From: Aestuariivivens marinum
Lineage (GTDB): Bacteria; Bacteroidota; Bacteroidia; Flavobacteriales; Flavobacteriaceae
Direction: 5' to 3'
Length of the DNA stretch: 64,000 bases
Assembly: GCF_022662175.1 (NCBI RefSeq)
Contig: NZ_JAKMCR010000001.1
Coordinates: forward strand, 1,605,145 to 1,669,144
The notes beneath the pieces are model-generated. The model was not told the DNA's origin. It worked only from the letters and a program-made list of their open reading frames with translations, and ran no database searches. Shown piece by piece: positions 19,262-28,855 of this stretch (positions within the stretch are counted from its first letter, which is position 1; each line of letters begins with the position of its first letter). Made by a program: the position numbers and the translations under genes.

Positions 19262-19262
19262 A

Positions 19263-20399
19263 TTGAAAAACAATACACCAAGAATATTTGGTTTGGATGT
19301 TATGCGAGCAATAGCCATTGCTATGGTTGTTCTATCGCATACTACTTATATTTTTCAGGGTTATCGATTGCCTGGAATGAAGATGTTGGGAATAGAGGGC
19401 GTGGAATTATTCTTTGTTTTAAGTGGGTTTTTAATAGGGGGTATACTTTTAAGGTTAATCACAACAACGTCTTTTTCCCAAAAAAATGTGCTTCATTTTT
19501 TGGTAAGACGCTGGTTTAGGACTTTACCATTATATTATTTAATGTTATTGGTTAATATCTTTATAGCTATTCTAGTAGGATATAAATTGCCTAATGACCT
19601 TTGGAAATATGTTTTCTTTCTTCAAAATTTTAACAAATACCACATCCCTTTTTTTCCTGAATCATGGAGTTTATCAATAGAAGAGTACGCCTATCTTTTG
19701 GCGCCTATAGGTCTTTATATTATGTATAAGTTATTTAAAACGATTAAGGAAAAAGATAAACTATTTTTATGGACTTCTGTTTTCTTAGTGCTTCTCTTTT
19801 TGGTTACTAAACTATTATATTATGCTAAATCAGCTAATACCTTACAATCTTTAGCTATATGGAATTCTAGTTTAAAGCCTATAGTAATTTATAGGTTAGA
19901 CAGTATTTTCTATGGTTTTATATTGGTGTATTACTTTAACAAATACAAGAAACGTATTGAAAAATTAAAAGATTTGCTTTTCTTTTTAGGTGTATTTTTA
20001 ATTGGGTTACTATTTATAATAATGCCAATGTTGGGTATAGGTATAGAAAAAACACCATTCTATTGGAATGTGATGTTGTTACCCTTAAATTCAATAACAA
20101 TAGGTTTTTTGTTGCCCAAGTTTTACTTTTTGAAAGAACCAAGACCATGGCTTTCTAAAATTATTAAAAACATAAGCATATATTCATATGCCATGTATCT
20201 GTTACATTATACATTTGTATTGTATTTAATGCAATTATTATTGGATTTTAATAGCTTAAGCATGCTTGAATGTATTGTATGTGCATTCATGTATCTAATA
20301 ATTACCTATTTGCTTTCCATGATGGTGTATAATTATTTCGAAAAGCCTATGACCAATTTAAGGGATGATTTAAGAATCAAATATTTTTTTAATACATAA
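19263..20399 (+). CDS. acyltransferase family 3 membrane enzyme (copy 2)
   Basis: A 378-residue paralog of the preceding gene with the same order of motifs: RIFGLDVMRAIAIAMVVLSHT, GIEGVELFFVLSGFLIGG, RRWFRTLPLYYLM and WSLSIEEYAYLL. The start is a TTG one base after the upstream stop, so translation is probably coupled. The pair looks like a tandem duplication that has diverged. The acceptor is unknown and no polysaccharide-synthesis genes are adjacent. A 178-bp AT-rich gap follows. Confidence 0.87.
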   Translation: MKNNTPRIFGLDVMRAIAIAMVVLSHTTYIFQGYRLPGMKMLGIEGVELFFVLSGFLIGGILLRLITTTSFSQKNVLHFLVRRWFRTLPLYYLMLLVNIFIAILVGYKLPNDLWKYVFFLQNFNKYHIPFFPESWSLSIEEYAYLLAPIGLYIMYKLFKTIKEKDKLFLWTSVFLVLLFLVTKLLYYAKSANTLQSLAIWNSSLKPIVIYRLDSIFYGFILVYYFNKYKKRIEKLKDLLFFLGVFLIGLLFIIMPMLGIGIEKTPFYWNVMLLPLNSITIGFLLPKFYFLKEPRPWLSKIIKNISIYSYAMYLLHYTFVLYLMQLLLDFNSLSMLECIVCAFMYLIITYLLSMMVYNYFEKPMTNLRDDLRIKYFFNT

Positions 20400-20527
20400 A
20401 CTGTTAAAAAGCTATTTTGAGCCCTAAAAACTGAGAATATTTTAATCTATATTTATTCATAATAATGCTATAATAAATTTGTATGGTTTACCAGTATTCT
20501 TAGACCTTTATTTTTAAAACTTTGCAT

Positions 20528-20535
20528 TAATTTTG
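20528..20535 (+). promoter_or_regulatory. possible -7 element of the aconitase gene
   Basis: TAATTTTG matches TAnnTTTG 42 nt before the start codon. No TTG is placed well upstream of it, so this is weak. Confidence 0.3.
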
Positions 20536-20577
20536 TACTTTGCGACACTTAAAAAATCTAATAAATAAATTAAGGAT

Positions 20578-22845
20578 ATGGCATTTGACATAGATATGAT
20601 TAAGGGTGTTTACGAACGAATGGCCGAACGTATAGATAAAGCCCGAGAAGTGGTTGGTAAACCATTAACACTTTCAGAAAAGATTTTATATAATCATTTG
20701 TGGGATGGAGTTCCTACTAAGGCTTTTGTAAGAGGAAATGATTATGTTGATTTTGCACCCGACAGAATTGCTTGTCAAGATGCTACAGCCCAAATGGCCT
20801 TGCTTCAGTTTATGCAAGCAGGTAAAAGCAAGGTTGCGGTACCTACCACAGTACATTGTGATCACTTAATACAAGCGAAAGAAGGTGCTGCTGTTGATTT
20901 AAAGCATGCCAATAATGTAAGTAGTGAAGTTTTTAACTTTTTAGAGTCTGTTTCTAACAAATATGGTATTGGATTTTGGAAACCAGGTGCTGGAATTATC
21001 CATCAGGTTGTTTTAGAGAACTATGCATTTCCAGGAGGTATGATGATAGGGACCGATTCCCATACGGTTAATGCCGGTGGATTGGGTATGGTAGCTATTG
21101 GTGTAGGTGGAGCCGATGCTGTAGATGTTATGGCCGGTATGGCATGGGAGCTTAAGTTTCCAAAGCTTATAGGAGTTAAATTAACAGGTAAGCTTTCTGG
21201 TTGGACAGCACCTAAGGATGTTATTCTTAAAGTTGCTGAAATCCTTACTGTAAAAGGAGGAACGGGAGCCATTGTTGAGTATTTTGGTTCAGGCGCTACT
21301 GCAATGTCATGCACAGGAAAAGGAACCATTTGTAATATGGGTGCAGAAATTGGAGCAACAACTTCTACTTTTGGTTACGACGAATCCATGGAGCGTTATT
21401 TGAGAGCAACTGATAGAGCTGATGTTGCTGATGCTGCCAATAAGGTGAAAAATTATTTAACTGCAGACGCAGAGGTTTATGCTAATCCAGAACAGTTTTT
21501 TGATCAAGTTATTGAAATCAATTTATCAGAATTAAATCCGTTATTAAATGGACCGTTCACACCAGACTTGTCTACACCAGTAGGTACAGCCATGACAGAA
21601 AAGGCTAAAGCCAATGATTGGCCGATTAAAGTAGAATGGGGACTAATAGGATCTTGTACCAACTCATCTTACGAAGATTTATCCAGAGCATCTTCTATTG
21701 CACAGCAAGCACTCGATAAAGGTTTAAAAACTAAAGCTGAGTTTGGAATTAACCCAGGTTCAGAACAAGTGCGATATACTGCAGAACGTGATGGTATTCT
21801 AGAGGTATTTGAAAAATTAGATGCTAAAATTTTTACTAATGCTTGTGGACCATGCATTGGACAATGGGCAAGATACAGTGATCCAAAGAATGCACCAAAA
21901 AATAGCATCGTACATTCATTTAACAGGAACTTTGCCAAGCGTGCAGACGGTAACCCTAATACCCATGCTTTTGTAGCATCACCAGAATTAACGGCAGCTA
22001 TTGCTATTGCAGGGCGATTGGATTTTAATCCGTTAACTGATAAGCTGATTAATGAAAATGGTGAAGAAGTGATGTTGGATGAGCCAACAGGATGGGAATT
22101 ACCTCCAAAAGGGTTCGCTGTTGAAGATAGCGGTTATTTAGCTCCTGTTGAAGATGGAAGTGGGGTTCAGGTTATCGTTGATGAGAATTCTGAACGTTTG
22201 CAGCTGCTAACGCCTTTTGAACCAATTGGCGATACCATTGTTGGGGCAAAATTATTGATTAAGGCAAAAGGGAAGTGTACTACAGACCATATTAGTATGG
22301 CTGGTCCTTGGTTACGTTTTAGAGGACATTTGGATAATATTGCCAATAACACCTTTATAGGTGCTGTAAATGCCTTTAACGATAAAACCAATTTTGTTAA
22401 AAATCAATTAACAGGAGAGTATGTAGGTGTGCCAGATGCTCAACGAGAGTATAAAAAAGCAGGTATTAAAACTGTGGTAGTAGGAGACCATAACTACGGT
22501 GAAGGATCTTCGCGTGAGCATGCGGCTATGCAACCAAGACATTTGGGTGTTGCTGCGGTAATTGTGAAGTCATTTGCTCGTATACATGAAACCAATTTGA
22601 AAAAACAAGGTATGTTAGGTTTAACATTCGCCAATGAAAGTGACTATGATTTAATTCAAGAGGATGATACCTTCAACTTTTTGGACCTGAATGAATTTGC
22701 ACCTAATAAACCGTTGACCATTGAGGTGGTACATGCCGATGGAAGTAAAGCTATTGTAGAAGCAAACCACACCTATAACAATGCACAAATTGAATGGTTT
22801 AAGGCAGGGTCAGCTTTAAATTTAATTAAAGAGCAAAACGCTTAA
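20578..22845 (+). CDS. aconitate hydratase, mitochondrial type
   Basis: Interconverts citrate and isocitrate in the TCA cycle using a 4Fe-4S cluster. The 755-residue length and the sequence around the cluster cysteines (Cys360 in IGSCTNSS; Cys423 and Cys426 in [10 protein letters not shown]) fit the mitochondrial-type aconitase used by Bacteroidetes rather than AcnA or AcnB of enterobacteria. The swivelling domain near the C-terminus has [15 protein letters not shown]. It is a single-gene unit with a terminator; malate:quinone oxidoreductase, another TCA-linked enzyme, lies 1.6 kb downstream. Confidence 0.96.
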   Translation: MAFDIDMIKGVYERMAERIDKAREVVGKPLTLSEKILYNHLWDGVPTKAFVRGNDYVDFAPDRIACQDATAQMALLQFMQAGKSKVAVPTTVHCDHLIQAKEGAAVDLKHANNVSSEVFNFLESVSNKYGIGFWKPGAGIIHQVVLENYAFPGGMMIGTDSHTVNAGGLGMVAIGVGGADAVDVMAGMAWELKFPKLIGVKLTGKLSGWTAPKDVILKVAEILTVKGGTGAIVEYFGSGATAMSCTGKGTICNMGAEIGATTSTFGYDESMERYLRATDRADVADAANKVKNYLTADAEVYANPEQFFDQVIEINLSELNPLLNGPFTPDLSTPVGTAMTEKAKANDWPIKVEWGLIGSCTNSSYEDLSRASSIAQQALDKGLKTKAEFGINPGSEQVRYTAERDGILEVFEKLDAKIFTNACGPCIGQWARYSDPKNAPKNSIVHSFNRNFAKRADGNPNTHAFVASPELTAAIAIAGRLDFNPLTDKLINENGEEVMLDEPTGWELPPKGFAVEDSGYLAPVEDGSGVQVIVDENSERLQLLTPFEPIGDTIVGAKLLIKAKGKCTTDHISMAGPWLRFRGHLDNIANNTFIGAVNAFNDKTNFVKNQLTGEYVGVPDAQREYKKAGIKTVVVGDHNYGEGSSREHAAMQPRHLGVAAVIVKSFARIHETNLKKQGMLGLTFANESDYDLIQEDDTFNFLDLNEFAPNKPLTIEVVHADGSKAIVEANHTYNNAQIEWFKAGSALNLIKEQNA

Positions 22846-22872
22846 TAAAATTAGCTATTTTAGAGTATATTT

Positions 22873-22915
22873 AGACCTGTTAGGTGTTTGACGCTTAGCA
22901 GGTCTTTTCTTTTTA
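22873..22915 (+). terminator. terminator of the aconitase gene
   Basis: AGACCTG (22873-22879) pairs with CAGGTCT (22899-22905) and is followed by TTTCTTTTT. The mazG start lies 11 bp beyond, so mazG may depend on readthrough or an internal promoter. Confidence 0.85.
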
Positions 22916-22925
22916 AAAAATTTTT

Positions 22926-23699
22926 ATGAATACCAGAGATCAACAGCTTAAATCATTTAACAGGTTATTAACCATAATGGATGAGTTACGTGAACAATGC
23001 CCGTGGGATAAAAAGCAAACCATGGAAAGCTTACGGCATTTAACTATAGAGGAAACCTACGAACTGGGTGATGCTATATTGGACAATGATTTGGGTGAAA
23101 TAAAAAAAGAGTTGGGAGACCTACTACTACATATTGTTTTTTATGCTAAAATAGGTAGCGAAACTCAGGATTTTGATATTGCCGATGTTTGTAATGGTAT
23201 TTGCGATAAGTTAATCGATAGACACCCCCATATTTATGGTGATATAGAAGTGAAAGATGAAGAGGATGTAAAGCGTAATTGGGAAAAGCTCAAACTAAAA
23301 GAAGGTAAAACCAGTGTATTGGAAGGTGTTCCTAAAAGTTTACCAGCATTGGTAAAAGCTAATAGAATTCAGGATAAAGTAGCAGGCGTTGGTTTCGATT
23401 GGGAAGCCCCTAACCAAGTTTGGGAAAAGGTAGAAGAAGAGCTTAACGAATTTAAGGCCGAGGTTAAATCTGGTAACAAGGATGCCATTGAAAATGAATT
23501 TGGGGATGTCTTGTTCTCTATGGTTAATTATGCTCGATTTTTAAATATTAATCCAGAAAACGCCTTAGAACGTACAAATAAAAAGTTTTCTAAACGTTTT
23601 CAATATCTGGAAAGTAAGGCGAAAAGTTTAAACAAGCCTTTAAAAGAGATGACCTTGGCAGAAATGGATGTGTTTTGGGAAGAAGCTAAGGCTCTTTAA
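22926..23699 (+). CDS. mazG: nucleoside triphosphate pyrophosphohydrolase MazG
   Basis: A 257-residue all-alpha enzyme with two MazG folds. It hydrolyses (d)NTPs to monophosphates and pyrophosphate, and in E. coli it also lowers ppGpp. Motifs: REQCPWDKKQTMESL, then EETYELGDAI and ELGDLLLHIVFYA (metal-binding acidic residues), with a second set at VEEELNEFKAEV and ENEFGDVLFSMVNYARF. It has the standard chromosomal housekeeping architecture, and no mazEF toxin pair is present. Confidence 0.94.
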   Translation: MNTRDQQLKSFNRLLTIMDELREQCPWDKKQTMESLRHLTIEETYELGDAILDNDLGEIKKELGDLLLHIVFYAKIGSETQDFDIADVCNGICDKLIDRHPHIYGDIEVKDEEDVKRNWEKLKLKEGKTSVLEGVPKSLPALVKANRIQDKVAGVGFDWEAPNQVWEKVEEELNEFKAEVKSGNKDAIENEFGDVLFSMVNYARFLNINPENALERTNKKFSKRFQYLESKAKSLNKPLKEMTLAEMDVFWEEAKAL

Positions 23700-23737
23700 T
23701 AAATTAAGTACAAACCGTAGTTAGTATTAAATTGCAA

Positions 23738-24187
23738 ATGAAGAAAAAAATATCTTCCGATTTTACAATAATCTTTCAGATGGTTGGAATTATTAAGTTA
23801 ATTACTCTATCAATAATATTCTTGGTTTCGTTATTGCTATTCGACTTCAAAACCAAAATAATATTTGCGAGTTGTTGGATTGTGTTTTATTGTTTTTTTA
23901 GACTAATGGGAATAAGCAAGCTAAAAACGGTTTACTGGAATGAAAATTCAATATCGATTGGTAGTTTTAATTCGAATCAAAATATTCTATTTTCAGACAT
24001 TATTAGTATTAAACGGACTTTTCTTTTTGATGACTTTCCATTTAAATTAAAATATACTGAATCTGGAAAAATAAAGGATTTATATTTTCTTCCAAAAAGT
24101 AAAATCTTTCAAGATTTTATGAGCAAAAATGAACTGATTGAAAAACTAATAAAAGAAATAAAAAAATCTAATGCTAACAAAGTGTAA
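23738..24187 (+). CDS. small membrane protein, unknown function
   Basis: I do not recognise this protein of about 149 residues. Two adjacent hydrophobic helices (residues 13-33 and 38-57) are followed by a mostly beta, basic segment (VYWNENSISIGSF to KDLYFLPK) that resembles bacterial PH-like domains, and a C-terminal lysine-rich helix. The ATG at 23738 is preferred over the TTG at 23732. It is markedly AT- and lysine-rich compared with its neighbours, which hints at accessory status. It is followed by 294 bp without a gene. Confidence 0.6.
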   Translation: MKKKISSDFTIIFQMVGIIKLITLSIIFLVSLLLFDFKTKIIFASCWIVFYCFFRLMGISKLKTVYWNENSISIGSFNSNQNILFSDIISIKRTFLFDDFPFKLKYTESGKIKDLYFLPKSKIFQDFMSKNELIEKLIKEIKKSNANKV

Positions 24188-24481
24188 AAATATTTGTTTG
24201 TTTCGTTATATTTGGAAAATACTCACAAATTTACTGTTTTGAATTTAGGTGAAAAGCCTAATATATTAGTTGAAGCATGTCACCCACAAACAAGTTGGCC
24301 CTTAAAACATCTTTCATGTCTTCAAAAAAATAAGTTTTAATAGAAACCATTATCTTTTTTTCAGAGGACGTTTATTTTAATTACGTTTTTGGCAATTTTT
24401 TAAAAATGGAGCAATCCATAATTTAAAGCATTGTAATAAACATATATCTTTGCGGGCGATTTTAAAACACATCTTTTTAAA
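24188..24481 (+). other. gap before mqo, with a possible -7 element
   Basis: AT-rich sequence without a plausible gene. TATCTTTG at 24445-24452 matches the -7 consensus 30 nt before the mqo start, but no TTG is well spaced upstream. Confidence 0.4.
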
Positions 24482-25837
24482 ATGCCTAATACAACCATAA
24501 AACATTCTGACTTTGTATTGATAGGAGGGGGCATCATGAGTGCCACACTAGCTATTTTACTTTTTGAAAAGTTTCCCAAAAAAACAATTACCATCATTGA
24601 AAAATTGCCTAAGATGGCTGAAGAAAGTTCTGAAGCTTGGAATAATGCTGGGACAGGTCATGCAGGCAATTGTGAACTAAACTATACTCCGGAAAGAAAA
24701 GGTGAAATTGATGTTAAGAAAGCTATTGAAATTTCGGAACAGTTTAACGAAACCCTAAATTTCTGGAAATACTGTGCAGGTAAAGGCTATATTAAAAATT
24801 TATCTAAATGCATCAACGAAGTACCCCATGTGAGTTTTGTTCAAGGTAAAAAGAACATGGCCTTTTTAGAAAAACGTTGGCGTATCTTAAAAGAATATCC
24901 TCATTTTAAGGACTTGGCATTTTCTGACAATAAAGATGAGATCAAAGAGTGGTTACCGTTAATGATGGAAGGAAGAGCGGATAAAGAAGACATTGCTGCT
25001 ACTTACTTCAACAAAGGCTATGATATTAATTTCGGCGAAATCGCTGACCAGATCTTCCGTTTTCTAGGAAATCAAAATAATGTGCAATTACTGAATAATG
25101 GAAATGTTTATAATCTTCAACAAACAAATAATAAGCGTTGGCTAACTACGGTAAAAGGACAATATATTGGTAAACACTGGAAAATTGTTTCCAATTATGT
25201 GTTTATTGGTGCTGGTGGAGGTACATTACCGTTATTGGAAAAAGCTAATATTAAAGAGTCCAAGGGCTATGGAGGGTTTCCTATAAGTGGCCTGTGGTTG
25301 CGTTGTACCAATCCAGATATTATTGAAAGGCATTATGCCAAGGCCTATGGCAAGGCAAAACGTGGTGCGCCTCCCATGTCCGTACCGCATATGGATACCA
25401 GAGTTATTAATGGACGTAAAGAATTGTTATTTGGACCGTTTGCAGGATTTACGACTAAGTTTTTAAAGCATGGCTCTATGTTCGATCTACCTAGATCGGT
25501 TGAATTTGATAATATCATGAGTCTTTTGGGTGCCGGCTATCAAAATTTACCATTGGTAAAATACTTAATTAAGCAAGTACGGTTAACTTTTAAGGATAGA
25601 ATGGATATGCTTAGGGAATTATACCCAAATGCTGATAATGATGATTGGAAAATAGTAGTTGCTGGGCAGCGCGTCCAGATTATCAAGCGGAACAAAAAAG
25701 GTTATGGTAGGCTGGAATTTGGCACCGAAATTATCGTTTCCCAAGATAAAACTATAGCAGCTTTATTAGGGGCATCGCCTGGAGCTTCAACTTCTTATGC
25801 GGTAATGAAGGCTGTATTGGAAAAGAGCTTTAATTAA
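24482..25837 (+). CDS. mqo: malate:quinone oxidoreductase, short C-terminus
   Basis: A membrane-associated FAD enzyme that oxidises malate to oxaloacetate and reduces quinone, bypassing NAD-linked malate dehydrogenase. The FAD-binding GGGIMSA is at residues 15-21; family blocks follow (WNNAGTGHAGNCELNYTP, FVQGKKNMAFL, GPFAGFTTKFLKHGS, VAGQRVQIIK, LLGASPGASTS). The protein stops at 451 residues, soon after the last FAD-binding block, where typical Mqo proteins continue for about 40-50 more. A strong terminator begins at the stop codon, so the missing tail is not simply in another frame nearby. Lineage norm or truncation cannot be told without alignment. Confidence 0.9.
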   Translation: MPNTTIKHSDFVLIGGGIMSATLAILLFEKFPKKTITIIEKLPKMAEESSEAWNNAGTGHAGNCELNYTPERKGEIDVKKAIEISEQFNETLNFWKYCAGKGYIKNLSKCINEVPHVSFVQGKKNMAFLEKRWRILKEYPHFKDLAFSDNKDEIKEWLPLMMEGRADKEDIAATYFNKGYDINFGEIADQIFRFLGNQNNVQLLNNGNVYNLQQTNNKRWLTTVKGQYIGKHWKIVSNYVFIGAGGGTLPLLEKANIKESKGYGGFPISGLWLRCTNPDIIERHYAKAYGKAKRGAPPMSVPHMDTRVINGRKELLFGPFAGFTTKFLKHGSMFDLPRSVEFDNIMSLLGAGYQNLPLVKYLIKQVRLTFKDRMDMLRELYPNADNDDWKIVVAGQRVQIIKRNKKGYGRLEFGTEIIVSQDKTIAALLGASPGASTSYAVMKAVLEKSFN

Positions 25838-25875
25838 AAACACCTCTATTTTTTTTTAAAAAATAGAGGTGTTTT
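25837..25875. terminator. bidirectional terminator between mqo and the DUF349 gene
   Basis: AAAACACCTCTATTTTT pairs with its complement to make a stem of about 16 bp with a tiny loop, with T runs on both strands. It can end both converging transcripts. Confidence 0.9.
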
Positions 25876-25906
25876 GTCATTTTTATAAGCTTCATCATTC
25901 AGGTTT

Positions 25907-27940
25907 TTAATAAAGCTCCTTAATTTTTTTGAGTTTTTTCTTCCATAGTTTTAGAGCATCCTTGTGGTTTTTAATATTACTGTGAACCTCTTTTACCAAT
26001 GGGTTGTCATCATCAACATTTGTAAAAAACAGTAAGTTGTTTTCCAACTGATTAATTTGTCCCTTAATTTCATCTATTTTTTTACTTATAAAGGCACGTT
26101 CGTTATCTAAATGTTTCGAGTCTTCTTCATTATTTAATTGTTCCAGCTTGTTTTCGAACTTAATCATTTCTATTTCGTTCTGGTCCATTTTTAAACTCAA
26201 AAATAACCCGTCCAATACCTTATGGAATTTGCCTTCAATATAACGTTTATCGTAAGGAACCCTACCTATTTCCTTCCAATTAGAGATTTGTTTGTTAATA
26301 GTTTCTAAATCCTTGGTTTTATCTCCGCTCAGTTCTATTTTTCGAATAGAATCGAGCATTTCTTGTTTTTTGTTGAAAGCTTCCAACTCCTGTTTGTTAG
26401 AAGCATTTCTATTAGCATGTATTCTGTCAAAATAATGGTTGCAGGCAGCTTTAAAGCGTTTCCATATTTTGTCACTGTCCTTACGGGGAACATGGCCTAT
26501 TTTCTTCCAGTCGCTCTGAATCTTTTTCATTAAAGGTGTAACCGATTCGAAATCTTCACTGTCTTTGTTGTCCTCTGCTATTTTTATAAGGTCTAATTTT
26601 TTATGAAGATTGTTGTATTGCTCTTTTTTTAGATCTTTATAGAAGGCATTTTTTTTCCTGTTAAATTCCCTTACAGCTTCTTTAAATTTAGACCAAGTAG
26701 CCTCATTAACTTTTAAAGGTACTTTGCCTGCGTTAAAAAATGCATCTCGCAAGGTTTCAATTTCTTTAATTTTTTTCTGCCAGCCATTATGGGAATTTGT
26801 GTTTTCTTGTGCGATGTCATTAATATTAGCTATAATCCGCTCCTTTACTTCAAGGTTTTTTTCATAGACCTTATCTATCTCTTTAAAATAGAGTTGCCTT
26901 TTATCGTTAATTTGTTTTGTAGCTGTTTTAAATCGCTCCCAAATGGTTTCACGATGTTCTTTAGCTACGGGGCCTAATTCTTCTTTCCACATTTTATGAA
27001 GCTCCTGAAGTTCCCTGAAAGCATGTAAAACATCATTTTCTTGAGCCAATTCTTCGGCACGCTCAATAATAATTAGTTTTTTTTCAAGATTGTGCTTAAA
27101 GTCTAAATCGCGCAGGTCTCTATTTAGATGTAAAAAATCGTAGAACATTTCTACATGGTGGTGGTAGCTGTTCCATGCATTATTATATTTGTCTCTTGGT
27201 ATAGGACCAGTATTGCGCCACCGTTCTTGCAATTCCTTGAAATGCTTATATGTGGTATTTATGTTTTCCTCTATATTTATTAAACCTTTAAGTTCTTCTA
27301 TGATCTCTAGCTTTTCAGCTAGGTTATCCTTTAAGGATTTTTCTAAATTTTTATAGTGTTCGTTTAGTTTATGCCGGTATTCTCTATAAGCTTGTTTGTA
27401 TCTCTTTTGTACAGGTGAACTGTAATAAAAATCTATTTCGTGACCACCGTCATTAATGAACTCTGCCTTTTTTTCATCCATTAGGTCTTGAAACTTCGAT
27501 TTGAATTCATTGTTTATATTTTGAACATGTGAGCGTATAGCCTGAACTTTTTCATTTTTTAAAAGTCGTTCAAGTTCAATGGCCAATGCCTCCAAAGACA
27601 TTTTATCATATTCTTTATGCTCTATGGTGTGCCGATCCTTATTGCCTTCGTCTTCGGCATCTTCGGCATTGGAAGCTTCTATTTCATCTAAAACTTTATC
27701 GTCATTATTTTGTGTGTCACTATCACTAATCTCTGTTTTGGCTTCTTCTTGTTCTGAAGAAACTTCAATTTCTTCTAGATCTTTTTCTGGCTCTATTTGC
27801 GTTTTTGCTTCCTCTGTTTGAGAAGTTTCGGTATTTACAACACGAGTATCTGTAATCTCCTGACTACCAGTTTTAGTGTTGTTTTCTTTTTTTATTTCTT
27901 GTTCTCCTTCTGCTTTTTGCAGGTTATCAGTCTCAGACAT
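25907..27940 (-). CDS. DUF349 repeat protein
   Basis: A 677-residue, highly charged, helical protein. The first 110 residues are very acidic and low-complexity (Glu, Asp, Thr, Ser), probably disordered. The rest holds about five DUF349 repeats of roughly 70 residues, each with a W-x-x-I/T-G-x-(V/I)-P core: RWRNTGPIPRDKYN, MWKEELGPVAKEHRE, DAFFNAGKVPLKVNE, DWKKIGHVPRKDSD, NWKEIGRVPYDKRY. DUF349 proteins are widespread in Bacteroidetes and their function is not established. No signal peptide, so cytoplasmic. It is transcribed separately from aroE upstream. Confidence 0.85.
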   Translation of the reverse strand: MSETDNLQKAEGEQEIKKENNTKTGSQEITDTRVVNTETSQTEEAKTQIEPEKDLEEIEVSSEQEEAKTEISDSDTQNNDDKVLDEIEASNAEDAEDEGNKDRHTIEHKEYDKMSLEALAIELERLLKNEKVQAIRSHVQNINNEFKSKFQDLMDEKKAEFINDGGHEIDFYYSSPVQKRYKQAYREYRHKLNEHYKNLEKSLKDNLAEKLEIIEELKGLINIEENINTTYKHFKELQERWRNTGPIPRDKYNNAWNSYHHHVEMFYDFLHLNRDLRDLDFKHNLEKKLIIIERAEELAQENDVLHAFRELQELHKMWKEELGPVAKEHRETIWERFKTATKQINDKRQLYFKEIDKVYEKNLEVKERIIANINDIAQENTNSHNGWQKKIKEIETLRDAFFNAGKVPLKVNEATWSKFKEAVREFNRKKNAFYKDLKKEQYNNLHKKLDLIKIAEDNKDSEDFESVTPLMKKIQSDWKKIGHVPRKDSDKIWKRFKAACNHYFDRIHANRNASNKQELEAFNKKQEMLDSIRKIELSGDKTKDLETINKQISNWKEIGRVPYDKRYIEGKFHKVLDGLFLSLKMDQNEIEMIKFENKLEQLNNEEDSKHLDNERAFISKKIDEIKGQINQLENNLLFFTNVDDDNPLVKEVHSNIKNHKDALKLWKKKLKKIKELY

Positions 27941-27987
27941 TTTAAAAATGTTTAGGGTCGTTAAATAATTATTTTGAGTTGTTCTAT

Positions 27988-28017
27988 AAAACTATTTTTT
28001 AATGAAAAATAGTTTTT
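27988..28017 (-). terminator. terminator-like hairpin after aroE
   Basis: AAAACTATTTTT (27988-27999) pairs with AAAAATAGTTTT (28005-28016). On the minus strand it ends in TTTTAT and lies about 100 nt past the aroE stop and before the DUF349 gene. The stem is long but AT-only apart from one pair, so it is moderate. Confidence 0.55.
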
Positions 28018-28114
28018 CATTGTAAAAATTTTATAAAAAGAACAGGTATAAATATACTAACAACCTAAGGATTTACAAAGTAAAGCCTGGCTTAAGTCAA
28101 TAAAAAGCAAGTTT

Positions 28115-28855
28115 TTAATATAAATTCCAGATAGACCAGGACTTTTCTGCTTGTAACTCCAGCATCCTTTGTCCGTTACAAATGGTAGCTCCATAAGCTT
28201 TTCCCTGTTTTAAAAAAGTAGTCTCTTCTGGATTGTAGATTAAGTCGTATAGAACATGTTTATCTGTAATGGCTTCGTAAGGGATATTTGGACAATCGTC
28301 TACATTAGGAAATGTCCCTAATGGTGTACAGTTAATAATGATTAAATGTTGTTTAATTATAGCCTCAGTCAAGTCACTATAGATGTATTTTACTTGTTTT
28401 GATGCGCTTCTGGAAACAAAATAGTAGGATATCCCCAGTTTTTTTAAACTATAGGCAATGGCTTTACTTGCACCTCCGGTACCTAAAATCAATGCCGATT
28501 TATGATTGGAACTTAATAAAGGAACTAGGGACTTTTCAAAACCATAACAATCTGTGTTATAACCAATCAGTTTGTTGTTTTTTGTAATTTTAATGGTGTT
28601 TACGGCGCCTATTTCTTCTGCTACTTCATCCATCTCGTCCAAAAAAGGAATTACTTCCTGTTTGTAGGGTATCGTAACATTCAAACCTCTTAAATGGGGA
28701 GTGTTTTTTATTATGTTAGGAAATAACTCAATGCGGCCTATATCAAAATTTTCATAAGTACAATTTTTAATACCTTCCCTTTCAAATTTATTCTTAAAGT
28801 ATGTTCTTGAAAATGAATAAGCTATATGTCTCCCTAAAAGTCCCAGTTTATGCAT
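28115..28855 (-). CDS. aroE: shikimate dehydrogenase
   Basis: Reduces 3-dehydroshikimate to shikimate with NADPH in aromatic amino acid synthesis. From the chosen ATG the protein is 246 residues: GLLGRHIAYSFS (substrate site), GLNVTIPYKQEV with the catalytic Lys, NTIKI, YNTDCYGFEKSL with the paired Asp, and GTGGASKAI (dinucleotide loop). An upstream in-frame ATG at 28879 would add eight residues not seen in the family, so I prefer 28855, which overlaps the stop of the DUF368 gene by 8 bp, indicating coupled translation. Confidence 0.92.
   Translation of the reverse strand: MHKLGLLGRHIAYSFSRTYFKNKFEREGIKNCTYENFDIGRIELFPNIIKNTPHLRGLNVTIPYKQEVIPFLDEMDEVAEEIGAVNTIKITKNNKLIGYNTDCYGFEKSLVPLLSSNHKSALILGTGGASKAIAYSLKKLGISYYFVSRSASKQVKYIYSDLTEAIIKQHLIIINCTPLGTFPNVDDCPNIPYEAITDKHVLYDLIYNPEETTFLKQGKAYGATICNGQRMLELQAEKSWSIWNLY

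Noticed and set aside
22926..23699. mazG as part of a toxin-antitoxin module
   Set aside because: No mazE or mazF gene is adjacent, and the two-domain housekeeping form is normal in chromosomes.
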